Positions 8,802 to 15,602 of a DNA stretch of 64,000 nucleotides are shown here, piece by piece (positions within the stretch are counted from its first letter, which is position 1; each line of letters opens with the position of its first letter). This DNA is from Halomonas eurihalina (GTDB taxonomy: Bacteria > Pseudomonadota > Gammaproteobacteria > Pseudomonadales > Halomonadaceae). The translations under genes and the position numbers were made by a program. Below the pieces are notes generated by a model. The model saw only the letters and a list, made by a program, of their open reading frames with translations, was not told where the DNA came from and ran no database searches. Where the stretch lies: assembly GCF_008274785.1 (NCBI RefSeq), contig NZ_VTPU01000004.1, positions 124,001 to 188,000 on the forward strand. The letters are read 5' to 3'.

Positions 8802-9203
8802 TCGGACGACCCTCCTCTCCTGTCGATTGATGGGCAGGCAGGAGATACTTTCGCCATGCCTGCCATTTTGTATTTGTAAAATACCACGGGGATCTCAAGC
8901 TTCCTTTGTGACGCTAGGAAAGTCTTGAGTCGCGAAATCGTTCAAGTGTTCGGTAAGTTTTTAAAGTTTTTGATTGTCAGTTGTAGAAAAATATTTATGT
9001 TAGCATGTTTGATCAAGGATTGTTGTCGTGGTGATAATCGCGATTGCCTGTTATAGGCAAGGATATTTAAACACCGTAGCTTTTAAGGTTCTATCTGGCA
9101 ACATATGAATGTTTTAAATTGTATCAATGGGTTTCTTTGCTTTTCCTGAGGTAGGTCAATGAAAATGATGCCATGAATTTTTCGGTATTGGTCCGGTGAG
9201 GGC
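8802..9203. other. Gene-poor AT-rich spacer
   Basis: About 400 bases between the 113-residue gene and repeat copy B. It is AT-rich, with several A/T runs (8965-9000, 9060-9120), and may hold the promoter of the minus-strand gene. Only very short reading frames are present and none has both a ribosome-binding site and coding-like composition. Confidence 0.5.
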
Positions 9204-9425
9204 ATTTAGGTTATCGGTATGGTGTGCAGTCTGTAGCTCCGGGGGCGTGATGGCGATTTCCTACATGACGGGCCGGACATGTCGCACAAGTAGCCCGCCA
9301 AGCGTGGACGATGCTGTAGCTCGGGTGACGCCCACAGTATGCGGCCCCAGGGACGAGGTCGCCGCCACGGATGATAGTCTCGTCACGGTGACCTCAGGCA
9401 GCTCCAGGCCAAGGATGGCCGCCCC
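9204..9425. repeat. Diverged repeat, copy B
   Basis: Homologous to 8257-8455 in the same orientation, starting 947 bases further on. Best blocks are 9204-9237 and 9329-9345. The stem of copy A is reduced here to a GTCAC/GTGAC core around 9382-9392. Within copy B, TGTAGCTC followed by G-rich sequence occurs twice (9232 and 9314), hinting at an internal duplication. No convincing gene is present on either strand. Confidence 0.45.
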
Positions 9426-9668
9426 TAATTAGGACCGCCTTACAACGCTTTTGCCATAAAGTGGGGTTGTGAGGCGGCTCCATGACTCACGTGTGTACTA
9501 TTGCGGCGGTGCTGAGTAGTTGAGAAGAGAGGAGCGCTCACCCGCCCGTAGGTTGACGACGGTCAGGGGGCATGAGCACGGCCATGCTCTCTGGCTGGAT
9601 CGGCGTGGCCGCGGAAGCGTGGTGGTTGGGTAAGTCTGGTTAACGCACATAGCATACCCAGATCATTA
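9426..9668. other. Intergenic region with a 12-bp inverted repeat
   Basis: CCGCCTTACAAC at 9435-9446 pairs with 9466-9477 (one G-T wobble) around a 19-base loop, with no T-run afterwards. The remaining bases to 9668 carry no supported gene. Confidence 0.5.
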
Positions 9669-9947
9669 TCAGATCGCTCTCCAAGCGACGCGCTTAATAT
9701 TGTCTTTTGGGCCGGTTCTGATGTAGCGGGCCGGCCCAGTTATCGTATCAGTGCTGTGACTGGCAGGTAACGTGTCTTGATATTTATCAACTATCAATGT
9801 TCCGCGTAGGTGGTTGCTGCGTACTTCACGAAGTAACGCCACTTCAATATCGATTGGCGAACTTGTTATTGGGTAATAGTTAGACCCTTTTCGCACCTCA
9901 TTCCACCCTTCTTTAAGTAGCTGACTGAATACTTCGTTAGCTTTCAT
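9669..9947 (-). CDS. Hypothetical small protein (92 aa)
   Basis: Starts MKANEVFSQLLKEGWNEVRK. GGAG lies six bases before the ATG. The first 60 residues have the look of a small alpha-beta-beta-beta fold, and the LLKEGW...VRKGS...LRGTLI pattern recalls the HicA toxin fold. The histidine that HicA uses for catalysis is not there (KGSNYY in place of KGSHH), and no HicB partner is next to it. I therefore leave it unassigned. It starts 18 bases after the end of an A/C-rich frame without a start codon (9966-10112), which may be the remnant of a former operon partner. Confidence 0.55.
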   Translation of the reverse strand: MKANEVFSQLLKEGWNEVRKGSNYYPITSSPIDIEVALLREVRSNHLRGTLIVDKYQDTLPASHSTDTITGPARYIRTGPKDNIKRVAWRAI

Positions 9948-9965
9948 GTGCGCTCCAGTTATGCG

Positions 9966-10112
9966 TTATGCGAAGGCGGTTCGGAGGTTTTGTTTTTGTG
10001 GTTCGTCGTTTTGTTGTAGCACTTCTGGTTTTTTCGGGATGTAGTGGGTTTGCTTCTTTAAGTCGTTCTGTTGTTGTCTTCCGCGTTGTGGTTGTGGTGG
10101 TTTCCTCGACTG
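9966..10112 (-). pseudogene. Possible 3' remnant of a gene, start lost
   Basis: This 48-codon frame on the minus strand is bounded upstream by a stop at 10113-10115 and has no plausible start until near its end. It encodes a very hydrophilic Gln/Lys/Pro/Asn-rich peptide ending PQKQNLRTAFA. The plus strand here is almost free of A, giving a marked strand asymmetry. It ends just before the ribosome-binding site of the 92-residue gene. It could also be untranslated A/C-rich RNA such as a Rho-loading region. Confidence 0.3.
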
Positions 10113-10137
10113 CTAAATAGTTTTTATTTAATAATAT

Positions 10138-10162
10138 CCGCCCCTGCTATGGGCAAGGGCGG
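10138..10162 (-). terminator. Hairpin downstream of the repeat-protein gene
   Basis: A ten-base stem with one mismatch (10138-10147 with 10153-10162) lies about 57 bases after the minus-strand gene ending at 10219. On the minus strand it is followed by ATATTATT, a weak T-rich tail, so it is a plausible but imperfect terminator. Confidence 0.45.
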
Positions 10163-10218
10163 TAAGCATTTTTCGAGTTGATTCCGTTGTTTTCCTTTTG
10201 GCAGCATTGACTCCTCTT

Positions 10219-10584
10219 TTATAAGGGAGCTACGGCGTTGTAGTCGGATTGTACACCACCATCCTCGACAATGGGGCCATCATCGAGGATGCCACCAGTA
10301 CCTACCCTTTCGGCGTTGTAATTAGACTGTACGCCACCATCGTTGACAATGGGCTCGTCATCGAGGATACCGCCAGTGTTTTTCCTTTCGGGGTTGTAGC
10401 CGGATTGCACGCCGCCGTCTTTGACGAGGGCTTCGCCGTCGTTGCTCCCCATCTTGGACATGTCGTGGGATTGGCCAGCATGCCCGTCGTCTGACATTCC
10501 GCCTTCATGGTGGTCTGCCATGACCATGCTGGAGAGTAGGGCCATTGCGCCCATCAGTGCTGCTGCTTTAATGACATGCATCAT
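10219..10584 (-). CDS. Secreted repeat protein with three DGGVQSxYN units
   Basis: 121 residues. A signal peptide (MMHVIKAAALMGAMALLSSM, cleavage near VMA-DHH) is followed by a His/Asp/Met-rich segment (about 24-48) that could bind metal, then three repeats of about 26 residues built on DGGVQSxYNxER and TGGILDDxPIV. The repeats are also visible as 78-base units in the DNA. GAGG lies six bases before the start. It is the last gene of a minus-strand run, sigma factor, anti-sigma factor, DUF7282-like protein, then this one, and is probably in the same regulon. It is periplasmic or secreted. No family was recognised and the function is unknown. Confidence 0.75.
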   Translation of the reverse strand: MMHVIKAAALMGAMALLSSMVMADHHEGGMSDDGHAGQSHDMSKMGSNDGEALVKDGGVQSGYNPERKNTGGILDDEPIVNDGGVQSNYNAERVGTGGILDDGPIVEDGGVQSDYNAVAPL

Positions 10585-10666
10585 GGTGAACCTCGCATAT
10601 ATTAGTTGCTCTATCCATGTCGGGGGTTGTCCGCAACGGAGATACTCAACCTATAGTCGGATGGGA

Positions 10667-11089
10667 TTACTGTGCGGTGATGGTGGTCATCACGAGGTTT
10701 CCGTCCATCTTGATCGGGCCGTCTTCCGAAGCGCCGAGCGTATACTCGAACACGCCGGTCTCCATGCCGCCTTCTTCGCTGTGAACCATCAACATCAGCT
10801 GATCGCCGGAACTGACGTCCTCGGTCAGCAATGCGGTGACGTCCATGTTCTCGCCCTTCTTGAGCGGGGCATGGCCGACCACGGGGCCTGGTTTCATGCT
10901 GTCGTCAGTTCGGTGTACTACCAACCAGCCATTGCTGTTCGCCATGACCTTCTCGGCGGACACCGAGCCATCTGCGGTAGACTGGTCATCGGCCCAGACT
11001 TGCGGATGCATGTCTGCTTGAGCGAGGGAAGCACCGGCGAGCAGAGCAGTGGATACGAATGCGCTTGCCATGAACTTGGTCATCATCAT
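10667..11089 (-). CDS. Periplasmic DUF7282-like protein
   Basis: 140 residues with a clear signal peptide (FMASAFVSTALLAGASLAQA) and a beta-rich domain (WADDQSTADGSVSAEKV ... GWLVVHRTDD ... PGPVVGHAPLKKGEN ... VFEYTLG). This pattern resembles the DUF7282 beta-sandwich of secreted proteins. Three ATG codons in a row follow AAGGAGAG; the first is taken. It lies downstream of the sigma/anti-sigma pair, separated by 108 bases that contain an ECF-type promoter candidate. It is likely a target of that sigma factor, acting in the envelope. The exact function is unknown. Confidence 0.7.
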   Translation of the reverse strand: MMMTKFMASAFVSTALLAGASLAQADMHPQVWADDQSTADGSVSAEKVMANSNGWLVVHRTDDSMKPGPVVGHAPLKKGENMDVTALLTEDVSSGDQLMLMVHSEEGGMETGVFEYTLGASEDGPIKMDGNLVMTTITAQ

Positions 11090-11151
11090 TCTCTCCTTGT
11101 ATTCCGAAGCACGCCCTACCGATCAAAGGGTTTATGGAGGGCGTGTTCGTA

Positions 11152-11180
11152 GTTACGAGTGGAGAGCGCGCAAGGTTTCA
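11152..11180 (-). promoter_or_regulatory. Candidate ECF-sigma promoter
   Basis: On the minus strand TGAAACC (11180-11174) and CGTAAC (11157-11152) are separated by 16 bases, the architecture of many ECF -35/-10 pairs. It lies about 63 bases upstream of the DUF7282-like gene and just after the anti-sigma gene. Assignment to the neighbouring sigma factor is inference. Confidence 0.4.
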
Positions 11181-11197
11181 AGTCAGCATTAAAAAAG

Positions 11198-11944
11198 TTA
11201 TAGGTGTTGCGACCTCCCCCTTTGGTCGGTGGGATAGAGGTAGCCGTGGATTGCAGGGCCCGTCGGTTGGCCGGTAGGAGAGCCGCCCGGAGGTTCAATG
11301 CTGATGCCGAAGGTGGCCTGTTTAAGCAGGTCGGGATCGTAGTCGCGTAAGGCATCGGCATCCAGGCTGAGGTCGTCGTTCAGCACGCCCACAGAGCGAG
11401 GGTCAGGTCCGAGCTCGGCTGACTTGATCCACAGTTGATAGGTGCGATCCGGCAGTGGTTCCGCCGTCACCGGCTGTACGTTGAGCCGACGGTTGTCGAG
11501 GTCAACGGCGAGCATGAAGGCTGGCTGCTGGTCGTTCTGTGAAAATACGGCCACGAAAGGGGGCTGGGGCGGTGTCGAGTCGAACGGTACGACCAGCATG
11601 ATGGCTAATGCCAGTGCTGCAGCGGAAGCGAACGCAGTACTCCAGCGCCAGAATCTAAGGCGACGATGCAGCCCGAGCAACTGCGTCGTGCTGCTTTCAC
11701 TGGCGTCTTTTTCGGTCTCGAGTACCGCGATGCGGCGCTCGATCCGCTCTAGAAGATCCGGCCCCGGGGCTACATCTTGGATTTCGTTGCAAAGCGGGGC
11801 AAGACGAGCTTCCCAGGCTAGAATTTGTGCGTCCAGGTTAGAATCATGCTTCCGACGTTGGGCTGCCTCAGCACGCTCGTCGACCTCGAGGGTGCCCAGC
11901 ACATATTCGGCGGCCAGCATATCGATGTCGTCGTGTCCAGTCAT
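11198..11944 (-). CDS. Anti-sigma factor, RskA family
   Basis: 248 residues from the ATG at 11944, which overlaps the sigma gene stop as ATGA; a GTG at 11956 is possible. The N-terminal cytoplasmic anti-sigma domain (HDDIDMLAAEYVLGTLEVDER) is typical of RskA. One transmembrane helix follows (about 102-122, AFASAAALALAIMLVV), then a periplasmic RskA domain with the QLWIKSAELGPDPRSVG segment. It should hold the adjacent sigma factor at the inner membrane until a signal triggers its release. Stop-start overlap with the sigma gene supports a functional pair. Confidence 0.9.
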   Translation of the reverse strand: MTGHDDIDMLAAEYVLGTLEVDERAEAAQRRKHDSNLDAQILAWEARLAPLCNEIQDVAPGPDLLERIERRIAVLETEKDASESSTTQLLGLHRRLRFWRWSTAFASAAALALAIMLVVPFDSTPPQPPFVAVFSQNDQQPAFMLAVDLDNRRLNVQPVTAEPLPDRTYQLWIKSAELGPDPRSVGVLNDDLSLDADALRDYDPDLLKQATFGISIEPPGGSPTGQPTGPAIHGYLYPTDQRGRSQHL

Positions 11945-12543
11945 GACGCCAGGCACCCCTTGAGTTGCTTTAAGGCTCGGTGGAGCCAGGTCTTGACGGT
12001 ATTCACCGGCTGTTCGAAATACGCAGCTAAATCAGCGCGCGACCAGCCATCCAGGTACGCCAAGCGCACCATGTTCTGGTGATTGGCTTCGAGTTCCTCC
12101 AAGCAGGCGTGCAGTTGCCGGGCATCTTGTTCGTGCTCAATGTGTTCGTGGGCGCCGGTCTCGTCAGCGGAAATCTGTGACAATACGTCCTCAGACTCAT
12201 GAGGAGCCCTAGACTGGCGGCGCAATTCGTCGATGGCTGAATGGCGAGCGATGGCTACCATCCAGGTAATGGGGGAAGCCCGACTGGCTTTGAATTGTGC
12301 CGCCTTCTGCCAGATCGTGACGTAGACATCCTGGATGACATCGTCCGTTCGACTCCGCTCTTTCAAGATACGCAGCACCGTGCCATAGAGTTTCGCCGAG
12401 GTGGCCTCATACAGCTGGGCGAAGGCGGGACGATCGCTTTGGGCAACGAGCTGGAGCAGGTTGCGGAGGTGATCGTTGGGCGATGGCGTCGCGGGTGAGG
12501 TGTCGCCGCAATGCGTTGAAGAGGGCTGTGGGTTATCGGACAT
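11941..12543 (-). CDS. ECF RNA polymerase sigma factor (SigK/RpoE-like)
   Basis: 200 residues from the ATG at 12543, preceded by AGGGA; a TTG ten codons upstream is less likely. Region 2 is clear (LYGTVLRILKERSRTDDVIQ, then ITWMVAIARHSAIDELRR), as is region 4 with its helix-turn-helix (WSRADLAAYFEQPVNTVKTW). The 158-base gap upstream must hold its promoter; I could not find a convincing match there to the 11152-11180 motif. It pairs with the RskA-type anti-sigma gene downstream. Its location in a prophage accessory region, between tail genes and the attachment site, is unusual for an ECF system. Confidence 0.92.
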   Translation of the reverse strand: MSDNPQPSSTHCGDTSPATPSPNDHLRNLLQLVAQSDRPAFAQLYEATSAKLYGTVLRILKERSRTDDVIQDVYVTIWQKAAQFKASRASPITWMVAIARHSAIDELRRQSRAPHESEDVLSQISADETGAHEHIEHEQDARQLHACLEELEANHQNMVRLAYLDGWSRADLAAYFEQPVNTVKTWLHRALKQLKGCLAS

Positions 12544-12732
12544 ACCATCTTCCCTGTTGATGTCATCGAGCAAGCGCCATGCAAGGACAGACTAGCGTGT
12601 CGCCGCCGTGCAGGCCAATTCGGGGTCATGTGAGAGCATGGCGTGGAGGCTTTGAGCGCTGCAGGCCGATCCCCCCTTGCGCTCGATCCGCTTTCGCCAC
12701 TGCGTGATCTGGTACTGCGTGGCCACGTCACG

Positions 12733-12963
12733 TCACGTCTCAGTCGTCACCCAGCTGACCAGCCAGCCCTCGTCTGCGCGTGTCACATCTACGTTCTCGT
12801 TCTCGCTGATCTCATCGATCAGTCGATCCCAGTCGTCGAGGTTGTCGCCCTCGGCTGGCTGGAGCTGGACCTGGCGTTTCTCCCGGCGGTTTGCCGCGGC
12901 GATCTCGGTTTGAATGCGCTGGCCGAGCAGCTCGTATGAGGTAGGGCGATGCTTCTTGGCCAT
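12733..12963 (-). CDS. DUF1654 protein under SOS (LexA) control
   Basis: 76 residues (starts MAKKHRPTSYELLGQRIQTE) with the DUF1654 pattern: TSYELLGQRIQ, then DDWDRLIDEI, then a polar C-terminus. GGGAG precedes the ATG. A perfect LexA operator (CTGT-N8-ACAG) lies 24-39 bases upstream, so expression should rise on DNA damage. DUF1654 proteins are typical of pseudomonads and relatives, and at least one is, as far as I recall, in the SOS regulon. Their function is unknown. The gene is about 150 bases from the inferred attachment site, so it travels with the element. Confidence 0.8.
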   Translation of the reverse strand: MAKKHRPTSYELLGQRIQTEIAAANRREKRQVQLQPAEGDNLDDWDRLIDEISENENVDVTRADEGWLVSWVTTET

Positions 12964-12986
12964 GGTAGAGACTCCCTAGTTTGAGG

Positions 12987-13002
12987 CTGTGTAAATATAC
13001 AG
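12987..13002 (-). promoter_or_regulatory. LexA box (SOS operator)
   Basis: CTGTGTAAATATACAG matches the CTGT-N8-ACAG consensus exactly with an A/T-rich centre. It is 24 bases upstream of the DUF1654 start and overlaps the only reasonable promoter position. Confidence 0.85.
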
Positions 13003-13111
13003 CATCGGCAGGAAGAGGGGGAGGGTGGCAAATGGTGGCGAGTAGCAGGTCGCTGATGAAGAGAAAAAGCGGGGTGTACCAATACTGTACCAACCCCTCA
13101 TGAAGCCCGCG

Positions 13112-13192
13112 CTATGCGTGCTTTGTCGTCCAGTCCATCATAGGCGCGACGGAAAACCGGCGAGCCCTATCTGCGGCGTTATTTAACGACAT
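13112..13192 (-). pseudogene. dusA: 5' fragment of dusA (tRNA-dihydrouridine synthase A)
   Basis: The minus-strand frame starts at ATG 13192 and reads into RRFSVAPMMDWTTKH, the universally recognisable N-terminus of DusA, then meets a stop (TAG) after 26 codons. DusA proteins run to about 330 residues, so only the 5' tip is here. Sequence to the left of the break is unrelated. This is the expected footprint of a prophage or island that recombined into the 5' end of dusA: the native promoter and first codons stay on this side and the rest of dusA is on the far side of the element, outside the window. Confidence 0.85.
13115..13148. other. Prophage attachment site (att) within dusA
   Basis: The DNA coding for SVAPMMDWTTKH is the segment used as integration core by the dusA-specific integrases known from many proteobacterial islands and prophages. 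Homology to dusA ends at about 13,115, so the crossover lies here. The exact core cannot be fixed without the other end of the element. Confidence 0.75.
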
Positions 13193-13582
13193 ATCAGCTA
13201 ATTACCCTTCGTATCGGTATTCGTCCGATCACGTTCAATACCTCTAATACCGCCCAGAACCGACCTTGGTGTACCTTCCGCGCACGGAGTGTTTTGCGGT
13301 GCCTGGCTTCAACAGGCGGGGTGGTGCGCCATAGGCGATATGCCGGAAGCGCGGTGTTCAATGGCGGGTATTGTACGTAAGAAGGGCTATTCGGCCCAGA
13401 CCAGGACGCTTTCGCCACTAAGGGGTAGGACGTGACCTGCTGGACCGCGTTGTCGCGTTTGAACGCCGATGCCGGTTGCTGTGTCGGTGACATGGGCCAT
13501 GGGCTGGCGACCGGCTAGGGGCGTGGTCCGGGAATGTCACGCTCACTAGGTGTCGGTTTCTATACATTCATGTGGCTTGGCG
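13193..13582. other. Chromosomal leader region of the former dusA
   Basis: 390 bases without a supported gene. On the minus strand TACAAT (13378-13373) could be the -10 of the original dusA promoter. Reading frames here lack ribosome-binding sites and coding-like composition. Confidence 0.5.
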
Positions 13583-14236
13583 TCAGGGGCTTCTGCTTAG
13601 ATGTGTGCGGAAACGCTCGGCTGGTTCATGTGCCAAGGACGTCGGGCTCTCCCCGTCGTGACACTCCAGATACCTGCCGATCAAGGCATACCCAAGGCTA
13701 TAGCCAGCCCACGGAGGCTGGTCGCCTTGACCAAAGAACCATGCTCCATGGCAATAGTTGGAGGTGTTCCAATATCGCTGCGCCTCTTTCTCGCAGATTG
13801 CCAGTTCTGCTGTGCTCAGTGCTCGCTCCCAAGGTTCGGGTGCAGAACCATAGAGCTGACGACTGAAGTGCCCCGCCAGTCCTTCGGATACTAGTGCCTC
13901 TCCGAGGGTTTCCCCGTATCCTGGGCCTTGCCAACGCATGACATGATGAAGTTCATGAGCCACCATCCGCTCAAACGGCTCACCCATGTTCCGGGCGAAA
14001 TTCTCATTACCTGGATCGAGGGTGAGTTGCATCATGGTTCCTGTCGGGGCATAACCGGCGAAGCCCATAATATCGATGACTCGTCCAGGCCAGACCTGTA
14101 CGACGATATCCAGGTTGATGGCCGTCGAAACCCGTTCCGCACGGTGACGTGCGGCTGATATTCCCTTGTCAATGCGGTCGAGCCAATCGTCCAGTTGGCC
14201 GCAAGCGTTGGCATAGTGCACGATCCATTGTGTCAT
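13583..14236 (-). CDS. DUF2268-type putative Zn-dependent protease
   Basis: 217 residues starting MTQWIVHYANACGQLDDWLD. The start at 14236 follows AAGGAG with six bases of spacing; the frame stays open further upstream but without a start site. The HExxH metalloprotease signature is at residues 94-98 (AHELHHVMRW), followed by GEALVSEGLAGHF, where the Glu is the likely third zinc ligand. This is the layout of the DUF2268 family. No signal peptide, so it is cytoplasmic. It is a single gene diverging from the small secreted protein at 14448; substrate unknown. Confidence 0.8.
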   Translation of the reverse strand: MTQWIVHYANACGQLDDWLDRIDKGISAARHRAERVSTAINLDIVVQVWPGRVIDIMGFAGYAPTGTMMQLTLDPGNENFARNMGEPFERMVAHELHHVMRWQGPGYGETLGEALVSEGLAGHFSRQLYGSAPEPWERALSTAELAICEKEAQRYWNTSNYCHGAWFFGQGDQPPWAGYSLGYALIGRYLECHDGESPTSLAHEPAERFRTHLSRSP

Positions 14237-14447
14237 TTTGCACTCCTTCACGCGGAGTAGTGAGAGGGTGATAGCGACGCAGGCGTGAGGAGGGGGATCG
14301 GCTGTGCTTTCCTTTCCGGGGCGCGAGATGTGGCTTGATCGTGAGCTGTCGCCGGATAGTGGCATGGAACATTCTTGTGCTGCGATGGTCATTGCAGTAA
14401 CTTGGAAATGCTCACGTTTGCATCCTATTTTATCTTCTCTCCGGGTG

Positions 14448-14762
14448 ATGCGTCTGTCTATGCGTCGTTTTGTCACTGCTTGTCTAGCCTTGCTGGTCTT
14501 CGGGGCCATGCTTTCAACTGCGCCTATGGGTGTGGGAGAGGTGCCGGCTGCGGACAAGGCGTTGGTAACCTTTTCGTGGGGGGATGTCTCTCCCGCGGCG
14601 TTGCTGCCAGATACAAGTGATGGGGATATCGACGAGCTTGCAGGCTCCGCCTTTCTCTCAGCGAGGATCACCCCTGCATCGAGCGTGGTGCCGCGGCCTT
14701 CCGCAGAAGTCCTGCACCATCGCGCGGCTCAGTCCATTCGGGCTCCGCCACAGTACCTCTGA
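14448..14762 (+). CDS. Small secreted hypothetical protein
   Basis: About 104 residues from ATG 14448 (an in-frame ATG at 14460 is equally possible). A signal-like hydrophobic helix (RRFVTACLALLVFGAMLSTA) is followed by a short mature part rich in Ala, Pro and Ser with no known motif. The ribosome-binding site is weak. The gene ends about 100 bases before the CBS-domain gene and may share its transcript. No family was recognised. Confidence 0.45.
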   Translation: MRLSMRRFVTACLALLVFGAMLSTAPMGVGEVPAADKALVTFSWGDVSPAALLPDTSDGDIDELAGSAFLSARITPASSVVPRPSAEVLHHRAAQSIRAPPQYL

Positions 14763-14868
14763 ATTCTTCTCTCCAACATCCTGGCTCTTCTCTGTATTAA
14801 GTTATGAGCCGCTTTTGAGAATGTCCCGCGCGCCTTGCCGACGTGGGTTCTATTCAGAGGTTTGCGAA

Positions 14869-15429
14869 ATGAAATTCTTGCCCTTGTCACGACTCGATAC
14901 CGCCGATCACCTGGTGACTCCCCAGGAGTTCTTCGACATTGAAAGAAGTTCTCCGGCTCTCAATCTGATGATGGACTTCCGGCAGTATCACCCTCATGCC
15001 ATCAGTGCTTCGATGCCGGCACTCTGGGCTGCCAGCCTGATGGAGACTGAACAGGTGGATTGCAAGCTGGTGGTCGATCGCCAACGGGAATTCATCGGCC
15101 TGTTGACCCAGGAGCGCCTCTCGGAGCAGAGCCTGATTGCTGCCCAGGCGAAGTTCGGCATTGACCGCAAGAGCCTGACCGTTACCGACTTGATGCTGCC
15201 TCGTTCTGCCATGCCGGCACTGGACTACGACGACCTGGTGAGAGCTACCGTGGCGGATCTGGTGGCGACGCTGCGTGAGGCGGGCGAGCCCTATTGCCTG
15301 GTGCGGGATAACACGCAGCGGCAGATCCGAGGGTTGATCTCCGTGAGGGAGCTGTCCGCTCGCCTGCATCAGCAGGTGTCACTCAAGCCCCAGGCCTCTG
15401 TGCTCAACGTGCTGAATGCGCATGGTTGA
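14869..15429 (+). CDS. CBS-domain protein
   Basis: 186 residues starting MKFLPLSRLDTADHLVTPQE. AGAGG precedes the ATG at a good distance. The protein consists of a short N-terminal segment (about 1-35) and a pair of CBS-like motifs (about 45-105 and 115-175), with LMLPRSAMPALDYDDLVRAT between them and the second ending RQIRGLISVRELS. CBS pairs bind adenosyl nucleotides and usually regulate a partner. Here there is no attached catalytic domain, so it is a stand-alone sensor of unknown target. It is followed by a terminator-like hairpin. Confidence 0.75.
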   Translation: MKFLPLSRLDTADHLVTPQEFFDIERSSPALNLMMDFRQYHPHAISASMPALWAASLMETEQVDCKLVVDRQREFIGLLTQERLSEQSLIAAQAKFGIDRKSLTVTDLMLPRSAMPALDYDDLVRATVADLVATLREAGEPYCLVRDNTQRQIRGLISVRELSARLHQQVSLKPQASVLNVLNAHG

Positions 15430-15453
15430 TAGAAATGCTCTTCCGAGCCATAT

Positions 15454-15477
15454 GAGCGGGCTTTCCCGAGCCCGCTC
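15454..15477 (+). terminator. Hairpin after the CBS-domain gene
   Basis: GAGCGGGCT pairs perfectly with AGCCCGCTC around a six-base loop, 25 bases after the stop codon. The T-run is poor (CTGGCATCTCTT). Confidence 0.55.
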
Positions 15478-15602
15478 TGGCATCTCTTGCCGTTACCCGA
15501 TGCGAGATAGGGCGAGTAAACTGAATAACGCGCTTCAATGTATCGGAAGAGACGAGGTGGAGTGATAGTCTGACCGCTCATCCTCGGGTCGAGGGAGCGT
15601 TC

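Noticed and set aside
8424-8879. 151-codon plus-strand frame
   Set aside because: It opposes the 113-residue gene, which has a far stronger ribosome-binding site.
7622-13111. Known anti-phage defence system or CRISPR array
   Set aside because: No helicase, nuclease, reverse transcriptase or TIR/SIR2-type motifs, and no regularly spaced short repeats; the small orphan genes remain unassigned.
13194-13493. 99-codon minus-strand frame upstream of the dusA stub
   Set aside because: No ribosome-binding site, odd composition, and it covers the expected dusA leader and promoter.
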